Shown: piece after piece, positions 55,181-64,000 of the stretch | How the letters are laid out: each line of letters opens with the position of its first letter | Position numbering within the stretch: position 1 is the stretch's first letter | Assembly (NCBI RefSeq): GCF_007655135.1 | Contig: NC_045134.1 | Location: 16,640,568-16,704,567 of the forward strand | DNA from: Punica granatum | Lineage: Eukaryota; Streptophyta; Magnoliopsida; Myrtales; Lythraceae | DNA: 64,000 nt | Direction: 5' to 3' | Notes under the pieces: model-generated | What the model was told of the DNA's origin: nothing | Seen by the model: only the letters and a program-made list of their open reading frames with translations | The model's database searches: none | Program-made: the position numbers and the translations under genes

Positions 55181-56253
55181 AAATCGGCAATCACAGCCGA
55201 GTAGCGCGGGACTGAGGTCCAGTTGTCCAGCTCCTAGTTTTCCTGCGCCAAGCGGATGTGAACCCCTGAAGGAATCTCCTCGGTGACGGCATACACGGCT
55301 GACGGAGTGGCAGGAGTGTCGTTGAAGTTCGAGGAAGGGCCGTCAAGGGTGCCTCCTATGGTGTGTGAAGGCCCCGGGAAGAAGTGAGATAGTGGGGGGA
55401 CTGAAGCGCCCCTGTTGAGCCTCCCGTAGTATGCGGCGAGGCGATGAAGATGGTTGCCCTTGCGGGCCTCGATGATCTCATGACAGGAGGGGCGAAAACC
55501 GAGTCCCCTCCTGTGTTTGTATCCTTCAACTTCGATAGGGCGGCTGATCCCTTGCCCGCGCGCCCCGAGGCCGGTGCCGGGAATATAGTTGTTGCGCAGG
55601 AGAACCTTCCCTATCATGCGGTCGGCGCGGGATGGTCCACTCTCTCCGTAGTCCCGGATGACGGAGATGGTTTCGAATGAGTGGAACGGGAGGTTTTCAA
55701 CGTCCCCAATGCTGATGTAGGGCACCGCCGTCTCCTTGTAGATGGCGTAGTCCTCCTCTCCTTTCACCGTAATGAGCCTCTCCTCGACGATGAACTTCAG
55801 CCTTTGGTGCAAAGAAGAGGGGACGGCGCCGGCCGAGTGGATCCAGGGCCTCCCGAGCAACAGGCTGAATGCGTTCGGGATGTCAAGCACCTGGAACGTG
55901 ATGTTGAACGAGCACGGGCCAACGTCTATGAGGAGGTCGATCTCCCCGTTTACCTCCCTACGTGAACCGTCGAAGGCTCGGACCGCTGTCTTGCTTGGGC
56001 GGACTCGATTGAGGTCCACATTCATTTGTTTCAGGGTGGTCATCGGGCAAACGTTAAGGGCGGACCCGTTGTCAATCATGACCCGGCCGACGATGTAATT
56101 GTTGCACTTACAGACAATGTGCAACGCCCGCGAATGTGACCAACCCTCGGACGGGAGCTCGTCGTCCGAGAACGAGATAGTGTTAGAAAAGATGGACCCG
56201 ATCGTCTCCTCTATCCTGTCCGGGGGCGTTCCCTTCGGGACTTGTGTCGTGGT
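55181..56253 (-). pseudogene. Element A protease and G-patch region
   Basis: The frame is open from 56253 to a TAG at 55234-55236, then continues in the same frame to the intron donor. It shows an aspartic-protease core (VMIDNGSALNVCP near 56080; FSLLLGRPWIHSAGAVPSS near 55850) with DNGS in place of the usual DTGS/DSGS. A G-patch-like motif follows (YIPGTGLGARGQGISRPIEV near 55570) and then the linker to RT. Protease would cut the polyprotein. G-patch domains bind RNA or helicases; its role here is unknown. The upstream side is cut by solo LTR D. Confidence 0.82.
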
Positions 56254-59200
56254 CAGTATGTGCGCATCCGAACTTCATCTCGTCGGGGCACGCATGCGCG
56301 CGCCTAAGCAAACGCGGCTTGGGAGTGTCCACCTTCCCGGGGACGCGCGACGGACGCACGTGAGAAGGAGTCGCCACTTGCCATTTTACGACCTGAAGGT
56401 CGAGGGCCGGCAAGTTACCCGGGTCTAGGGGTACGGGGTATACCTAAATGCTAAGGCAATGGTCGTACGGAACCGGAAATTCTGAATTCGGGGGTTCTAT
56501 TACGTGCGGGCCTATATCCCGTACGCCCTTTCGGTACTCTAGCTTGCTAGGCTTGCCGTTTCGTTTATTTACCGCGTGATTTAGAGTTGCACTCGACTCG
56601 CCCGTTTTGACACCGTAAATTCGATGAATAGGTCAAGTTGGGCCAAGAGTCCGAAAGATGAGTAAGCTTGTGCATCGAGGAGTCGGTTCACTATCTTAGC
56701 GTTACAGTTCATCGAACCGTGATGGTCGAATCCCTGCGTGAATCGAAGCCACGAGTATCTGAGCTTACTCACCCTTTGGTGGCGATAGACCAACTTAACC
56801 GATCCGGCACTCGGACCTCTCGCTCACCGATCGGGGATCCTTACAAGTATACGAATGAACATACAAATAGAATTCTCGCAGTGTTCTCTCAACTAATTAC
56901 AAGGTATAACTGAATAAGTAAATGGATCCCCGATCGGTTTGCATTGGGCCAATATTCCGCTCCGGCTCACCGTGTATTTTGAACAACCGATAAGTAAATT
57001 AAGGCAACGCGGGCTCAAGGAGCCGGGGGTCGAGTCCGATCGGTCCAACGGTTTACGGGAGAACCGGTCGGTTCTCACTGTATCCGATGGGCTGATCGAG
57101 TTCCCGGGCGATATCTAAACCCGTTTCACGCGCTCAATCCGAATCCGCCTTCCGCATAGGCCGCATTCGGAGTGCGACGGTGAACCGAGGCTAGATCCCA
57201 TTCCGCACTCGGGTTGCACGCGCTCGGTGAGTTAGGAGGCGTTGGACCTCGTGTTCGGTGGTTTGGAGGCGTTGGACCCCGTGCAACACGTAACCTATGG
57301 GCTCGGGCCCGAACCCCAATAAATTATCATAGGCAAAGACAAAACAGAAGAAAACTGATAAAACTAACATAATACAGACAATAACTGACAATTGTCGATG
57401 AATACAGACAAGTGGTGTGTTAAGTCGAATGTACGTGATTTAATCAGTTATTTACTGGGGTTAATTAGCAAACAATGCATCTAACCTAGGCAAACATAGA
57501 GGGCGGGCTAGGATGTGGTTCTAAGCTGATTACATGTGTGTATTTGTTTTAAGACTCTCATTCAGTTAGGCGACACTACGGTTTCACTGAATTAGCCAAA
57601 CTCGTGTTTTGACTCTAGAATGGAATCTATCATTCCGCCTATCTGTTATCCAGCGTTTGATTAGGCCGAATGTACGATTAATCCGGTTGTTTGCGTTTTT
57701 GTAATTGAAATAAAAATGCCCCCCACCGAATCTATGATAGGAAGAAAGAAACACCGAAAATGAACGAAATGGGTCACGCGAATGAAACTCGCACCCGAAC
57801 GGGTTTCCCTTTTTCATTCATAGCTCTAGGTGTTTCTAACCCCCTAACGGCTAAGGTATCGATCAGTCACGGAATAACGATTATGCCCTTGGAATAAAAT
57901 TGTGATGTTTGTATGCAAATTGGGATCGCGTCACACGAAGGGGTCTAAGAAGTACTCTCGTGCCCCGACTCGGGCCGCCTCAAATTGGGCCCGGACTTGA
58001 GTCAAGGCACGTGACTATTCCCTAGACATCAATTCTATTTGTGTTACACGACTCGTTATTTTGAAATTGTGAATTTTTAATGGAAAAGGGCGTTCTCGCC
58101 GTTCCCTAAGTCATCGACGCGTTTACAAATTGAGGATTGATTAGCCCAATTATTTAGTCCAAGTTATTTAGTTAATCGAATGATACGCTCCGTTTCTCAA
58201 TTTGTGAAATTCTTCGATGGTTATTGATTCACATTGCGGTTATGGTTTTAACGAGCGACTTCCGGATCTAACAAGTCTAATGAATAACGATCGCGTATAT
58301 AACGATAAAAAAGGGATATAATTACGAACAATTCCAAGGGTCGTCTTCGGAAGGACGGAAAGGCCAACCGAGACTCCAAAGAGGTCACGGAGGGTTCGGC
58401 CATCTCTCAAAGGTGATCGACCGAACATTCCTTGACCCGGTTCGAGTCTTGGTGGGTCTTTCACGTCGTTCCTAACCGATCATTGCATGCATCAAACAAC
58501 GTGTATATGAAAACAACACATATTTCCCTAAATCGGGATCGACACGATCACGGTTTACACGAATAAGCACGCAAGACATGCAAAACATCATATTCACGAA
58601 ATTAACGAACAAATTTAACTCATTTCATAATAATCTTAGAGATAATGCACGGGAATCGCGCGGCATCACGAAGCAAAGAGCTCCAAAATTTCGGATGAAC
58701 CAAGGGACCTCTCGGCCCCCTTGCAAGGAGGATGGCCGTGGGTCTCCCTTGACGCATCCGACCCCTTTGGGTCTCTCACGTCAAGATCCCGAACCTTTCC
58801 ATCATGTATACATGTTATAAACACGGTAAACGACAATAAGATGTAGGGAGCAACATGTTTCGGGGCGGAAGAGCTCCCCGTGCGTCCGTGAGGGGCAATA
58901 GGACTCTCGGCCATCCCTTCGGGAGGCATGGCCGTGAGTTCCGTGACCCTTACGGACCATGAGGGGCTCTCCAACCTCGAAACGGGTCGTTCCCACTAGG
59001 GCATGCACATTCATACGACGTTCGGACGTGATAACGAAGGAAAGTAGACGTGCGACGATGTATGGCGTGCATGGGGAGTTCGGATCCGAAAAAAAATGCA
59101 ACCTTTCATGCATTCCGGACCTCTAAAACGCATAAACACTTCATATACGTAAAGATCGAAGATCCTAGCCCTTCTAAGTTGTAGAGGGATGTTACCTAGC

Positions 59201-61262
59201 CTCGATGCACGAGGAAAAGAGTCGGGGAAGCGGCCTTGAGAATCGCAAGACTCGGCTTGGGCGTTATGGGTTGAGGGACCCGAGAGAAGGCAGCCGCGGT
59301 AGGTCGGGGAAAACGGGGTCGGCACGCTCGCTCCGGCTACGGCACGGTGCGAGGTTGGGCCCGTTGGACTCCTAAGGGGCAGATCTAGACGTCCGTGGAC
59401 TGACCCGAACGTGCCGAGCCCTAGATGAACCCGAAACAGTGAGAAAAAGTTCGATATGGACACAAAGAACCCGGTAAGAGAAGAAATAGTGAAACGGTGG
59501 TTGTGCACGGTTGATCGGCCCTCGGACCGTGACCACCTCTTCACGGGAGAGGGTGAGGGTGTTGAGGAACCCTTTGAACGTGATGGCACGACTCGCCAAA
59601 GTCGTGGGAAAAAATGGCACGTGGATGAGGTCCGGTGCGCGTGGCTAGGGGTCTCGGGACCCGAATGTTCTTGCGGCTGGAACGGGGTGTTGGGGACCTC
59701 AAATCGAGAATCTAAGCCCGAAAATGGACTTAGGGGGTGGAAAATATGTAGGCTAGGGAGTTTGGTGATTTTTGGCTTAAGTCGGGTCGGGTGGTCACCG
59801 GAATACCGGGTGGTTTTCCGGCGATTTTGGCCGGTTTCGGCCTTGGCAAGGGGCTGGACGGAACTTGGGTGTGGGCTGGAGGTTGAGAGCTTTTTAGAGA
59901 GAAGTTGGCTTGAGAGAGAGTGGAGTTGAAGAAGTGATTAGAGTTAATGAGGAATGGGAACTTATAGGCTAGCTTAATGGTGTGCTTTGATCGGTTTAAT
60001 CACGGTTTGAGGCCCTAATGTGGGCTGCCGAAAATTTCAAGAGGGATTAAGAAGGGGAAAATGTCATGTTGAGTGTAGGGGAAGGCAAAGGAGAGTGATG
60101 GGTGTGATGGATGGATGATGGGAGGTGATGGATGTGAGAGAAATTTGAATTTGTGGTGGGAAAGGGCTTGGAGCTGCCGGGTGAGGGACCTAGCCGCGGC
60201 TAATTGCGGCCAAGCAGTGGCTTGGGGATCGAGCCGAGATCTAGGGTTTGAGCCGTGGCTCGGTGGCTTGGCTTGGCTGAGCTGTGGGTCCCATTCGATT
60301 GAGAGAAAAGCCGGAAAACGCTTGAAACTTGATTGGGCTCGTATCCGATCTCCGATGTCCAATTAATTTGTAGATTTGGAATGCTTGAACGACGAGGATT
60401 TGAATGAGCCTAATATCGCCATGCGTCGTATGAACGAACATTCGGGCGACTCGGCGCCTCGAGAGTCGGTTTTGCCCTGTTTGGACGTTCGGAGCGGAGT
60501 TTAGTGTCCCCCGGCCCCCGATTGCTCTTTGTGCGTCTTAACATTCGTTTTGGTGACCCTTCTGCCCCGTGGGGATCATCGGCTCGTCGTCCCCGGCCGA
60601 GGACCGTTGGCCCGGGGAGGCCCAGGGACTTGTGACCGAGATTTTCTCAGTGTCCCCTGAATGTCTTGAGGTGTTCGGGAATCGCGCGGTCTCTATTCTT
60701 CGCGAATGTGCCCCGAAGGTTCGTCGGGGGCGTTTGCTATCACTGAAACGTCCCTCGGGGAGCCCCGTAGAGTTCCGAATGGTCGTCTGAAGTTTGTCCC
60801 ATGGCCTTGATGGTCCCTGGGTGCCTATAGGCCCATTTTGGGGGGCCGTCTGCTTGTCAGTGGAGCGGGCCCCGGGAGCTCTGTCAGAAAAGGCGTTCGT
60901 GAGAGATCGGGGTGTCCCGGCTCGTGTGGTATGCCCCGAAAATGCGTCCGGACGTGTCGTTGGTCACTTTGGCACTATGAGGGATTTTTAGAGTCCCATG
61001 TTGGGCACCTTTCAGTGCTTCGGTGATTCGATGATAAATAGTGCCACAGTGCCGGCTCCGCTGCTTTCGGGGTTCCTTCTCTTGTCCGTTCTTCTGACCG
61101 CTCTCCTCTACTTTTCTAGTGGACCCAGCTCTTCTCCTGTTGTTCATGACTCCGAGACCGCACGTTCGCCTCTGATCGTCGGGTGATGAATAGTAACCTA
61201 GGCTTCGGTCGGAGGTTCTCATGTGGGAAGCCGGTGGGCCAAAATGGGGTGCTGACACAGTA
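56254..61262 (-). mobile_element. Solo LTR D, 5.0 kb, with TSD CAGTA
   Basis: LTR 56259-61257 (4,999 bp) in minus orientation: starts TGTCAGCACCCC at 61257 and ends GATGCGCACA at 56259. A perfect 5-bp duplication CAGTA flanks it (56254-56258 and 61258-61262). Joining the two flanks keeps the element A reading frame open. It has no internal element sequence, so it is a solo LTR left by recombination between two LTRs of a former full element. Confidence 0.93.
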
Positions 61263-61403
61263 CCTGGAGGAGGGCCTCTCGGTGAGGTTCCGAGCCGAGG
61301 AGGAGTGCGAGCAATGAGATATGGGCCGGGGACTTGGCCATTTGGTCGACCACTTTGTATTCGCTCGCCTTCACGATCTTCATGAAAGCTTCGGCTTCCT
61401 CCT
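61263..61403 (-). pseudogene. Element A gag-pol linker upstream of protease
   Basis: Minus-strand text AFMKIVKASEYKVVDQM and HISLLALLLGSEPHREALLQ is the conserved segment that precedes protease in Tat-type elements. It connects in frame across solo LTR D to 56253. Its far side is cut by LTR E at 61404. Confidence 0.75.
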
Positions 61404-64000
61404 TGTCAGCACCCCATTTCGGTCCACCGGCTCCAACGGAGGACTTCCGACCAAAGCTCGGGACACCATTCACCATCGGGGAACCAGAGGCGAACGTGCG
61501 GTCACGGAGTCATGAACAATGGGAGAAGAGCTGGGTCCATTAGAAGAGCCGAAGAGAGCAGTCGGAAGAACTTACATGCAAAGAACCCTGAAAACGGTGG
61601 AGCTAGCACTGTGGCACTATTCATCACCGAATCACTGAAACACCGAAAGGTGCCCAATATGGGACTCTAAAAATCCCTCTTAGTGCCAAAGTGACCAACG
61701 ACACGTCCGGGCGCATTTCCGGGGCATGCCACATAAGCCAGGACACCCGGATCTCTCACGGACGCCTTTTCTAACAGAGCTCTCGGGGCCCGCTCCACTG
61801 ACAAGCAGACGGCCCCCTAAAACGGGCCTACAGGCACCCAGGGACCATCAAGGCCATGGGACAAGCTTCAGACGATCATTCGGAACTCTGCAGGGCTCCC
61901 CGAGGGACGTTTCGGTGATAACAAACGCATCCCGACAAATCTTCGGGGCACATTCACGGAAAACAGAGACCGCAGCGATTCTCGAACACCTCAAGACATT
62001 CAGGGAGCACTGAGAAAATACCGGGCACAAGTCCCTAGGTCTCCCCGGGCTAACGGTCCTCGGCTGAGGGCGAAGAGCCAACGATCCCCCGCGGGGCAGA
62101 AGGGTCACCGAAACGAATGTCAAGACGCACAAAGAGCAATCGGGGACCGGGGAACACTAAACTCCACACCGAACGTCCAAACAGGGCAAAACCGACTCTC
62201 GAGGCGCCGAGTCGCCCGAACGTTCGTTCACACGACGCATGGCGATATTAGGCTCATTCAAATCCTCGTCGTTCAAGCATTCCAAATCAATAAATTAATT
62301 GGACATCGGAGATCGGGCGCGTGTTCAATCAAGTCTCGAGCTTTTCCCGGCTTTTCTCTTAGTCAAATGGGACCCACAGCTCAGCCAAGCCAAGCCTCCA
62401 AGCCGCGGCTCAACCCCAAGCCACGGCTCAACCCCAAGCCACGGCTCAATTCGGTGGCTCAAACTAAAGAAGCTCCCTCCACCACACAAATTCAAATATC
62501 TCTTACACCTTCTTACACATATCTCCCATCCATCACTTCCCATCACTTCTCCTCTTGCTTCCCCCACACTCTAAGTGACATTTCCCCATCCTCACCCCTC
62601 TTCAAAAATTCGGCAGCCCCATAAACCCCCCCCAAAATCACACTTAATTTCATTAATTTTGCATCATTAGCCTTCTTATATAAGCCTCTTGGGTCATTAA
62701 ATTAATCAAAACTCAATTTCCATTCTCTCTCAAGCTTTCTCACTCTAGGAGAACCTTCAAAACCCTCTCAAACTCCAGCAATCAGCCCTGGTCGTTCAGC
62801 CCAAGCACAGCCCCGTCCAAGGCCGAAAATGCCGGAAAACTCAACCGTTTTTCGGCGACCGCCATCCAACCCGATCCAAACTTGACCAAACTTCATATCC
62901 CACATGTTTTCGACCTCCTAAGTCCATTTCCGACCTTAGATTTTTCATTTGAACCTCCCAGCACTTCGTTCCAGCTCTGTCCAGATTCGGGTCCCTAGGG
63001 CGTTTTCCTGGTTTCTAAGCGAGTTCTTCCTCCTCGACTTAAGCAAGCTCAACCTAACTTCATATCCCACATGTATTCGACCTCCCGAGTCCATTTCCGG
63101 TGTTAGTTTTGCGATTTGAAGCTTCCAGCTTGCCGAACCAGCTCTGTCCAGAACCGAGTTCCATAGGCATTTTCACGGTTTCCCGGGCTTCCTCGACATT
63201 TCCACCACCCCACGACTATGGCGGGTCGTGCCATCACTTTCTAGGGGTTCCTTACAACCCTCACTCTCCCCCGCGACGAGGTGGTCGCGTGCCGAGAGCC
63301 GTCCAACCGTGCACCACCGCCATTTCCCTCTTTTCTCCCTTCACAGATTTTTCCAGCTTTTTACCGGTTTTATTTGCATCTTTCAGGAAAATCGACATAT
63401 CCAATCCTCATGAAACCACTGCAGACATGATCCTCACTCAGTTAGAAGTCCAATGCCACCGACCTTGCATCAAAAGACCGCCGGGAGCCTCCCGTAGAGT
63501 CGTTTCTTCATCTGGTGCCAGTCGGGTCTGTTCCTCTGGTTTTCTTTTCTAACCCGAACTTTGAGGGAACGTACAGGTCAGCTCGGGTTGAATCTCGCTA
63601 CAAGCCACCTATTACCGTGATCCTCAGTCAGTTAGGAGTCTAATGCCACCGATCTTGTACCAAAAGACCACCGGGAACCTCCTGTAGACCCGTTTCTTCA
63701 TCGGGTGCCAGTCGGGGTCTGTTTCGTCCCGACTGGGTCTGTCATTTTTTACTAACCCGACTTTGTTTTTGATTTCCGGAAAATCTGCGCATGCTCTCCT
63801 TCCGAAACCACGCAGGCATGATCTTCAGTGAGTTAGGAGTCCAATGCCGCCGACCTTGCAGCAAAATACCACCGGGAGCCTCCGGGACAACCATTTCTTT
63901 CTGAACTGCCCAGTCGGGTCAGTTCCGCCCAGTCGGTTCTGTTTTCTGCTAGCTAACCCGACTTTGTTTTCGATTTCCAGAAAATCTATGCATGCTCTCC
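61404..64000 (+). repeat. Element E 5' LTR (cut by the window edge)
   Basis: It starts TGTCAGCACCCCATTTCGG in plus orientation inside element A and runs past the window end, so only 2.6 kb is seen. CTCCT (61399-61403) is the presumed target duplication. From about 63400 it holds roughly three tandem copies of a 190-201 bp unit (start blocks at 63427, 63617 and 63818). Whether it is a solo LTR or the start of a full element cannot be told here. Confidence 0.8.

Larger units (their letters stand above)
44966..64000 (-). mobile_element. Tat/Ogre-like gypsy element A (with D and E inserted)
   Basis: Minus orientation. From its 3' end: LTR 44966-49867, 3' UTR 49868-51530, integrase to RT 51531-54971, intron 54972-55180, G-patch and protease 55181-56253, and a gag-pol linker 61263-61403. 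Solo LTR D (56259-61257) splits the protease-side region and LTR E (61404 onward) cuts it again. Gag, ORF1 and the 5' LTR lie beyond the window. Flanking TCTGC (44961-44965) is the presumed target duplication on the element C side. Confidence 0.85.

Noticed and set aside
61219..61476. 85-codon minus-strand ORF as one gene
   Set aside because: It is a chance fusion of LTR E antisense with the element A linker; only 61263-61403 belongs to element A.

Overview
This is nuclear genomic DNA from a eudicot plant. The genus cannot be named from the sequence. One intact host gene is visible: an 11-exon long-chain acyl-CoA synthetase of the LACS8 type, on the minus strand (18625-26007). Its splice sites all follow GT-AG and its exons join in frame to 729 codons. 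Almost everything else is transposable-element DNA.

Left part (1-17.5 kb). An AT-rich stretch looks like the 3' end and LTR of an old Copia element. Next is a degenerate minus-strand Ty3/gypsy remnant (LTR end, PBS-like site and gag start near 10.3 kb; protease near 2.6 kb). It is split by a nearly complete plus-strand Copia element (3695-9652, LTRs about 97% identical by eye). Further right are a putative gypsy LTR (about 11.06-12.6 kb), a TRIM-like miniature LTR element (12956-13521) and a 5'-truncated LINE (about 13.70-17.47 kb). The LINE is split by a 673-bp hAT-type MITE with a perfect 8-bp target duplication.

Middle (17.5-27.9 kb). This holds the LACS8 gene, its presumed 5' region, an AT-rich tandem array and a Copia RNase H remnant.

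Right part (27.9-64 kb). This is a nest of Ty3/gypsy elements of the Tat (Ogre-like) type with LTRs of about 5 kb. Insertion order read from the interruptions: Copia remnant, then element B (minus), then C (plus; 5' LTR 35512-40724, PBS, extra ORF1, gag), then A (minus; 3' LTR 44966-49867, tandem-repeat 3' UTR, pol). Within A sit solo LTR D (56259-61257, TSD CAGTA) and a plus-strand LTR, E (61404 to the window end). Together the copies show most parts of an Ogre-like element: long LTRs, an ORF upstream of gag, protease plus G-patch, a likely spliced intron between protease and RT, two RNase H domains, integrase, and a fast-changing tandem-repeat 3' UTR. All element ORFs seen carry stops or frameshifts or are interrupted.

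The most unusual local features are an exact 632-bp tandem duplication across the element B/host-side junction, two different satellite-like arrays (59-bp and 49-bp units) at the same place in two related elements, and the retained intron signature in pol. I found no evidence of a wholly new system.
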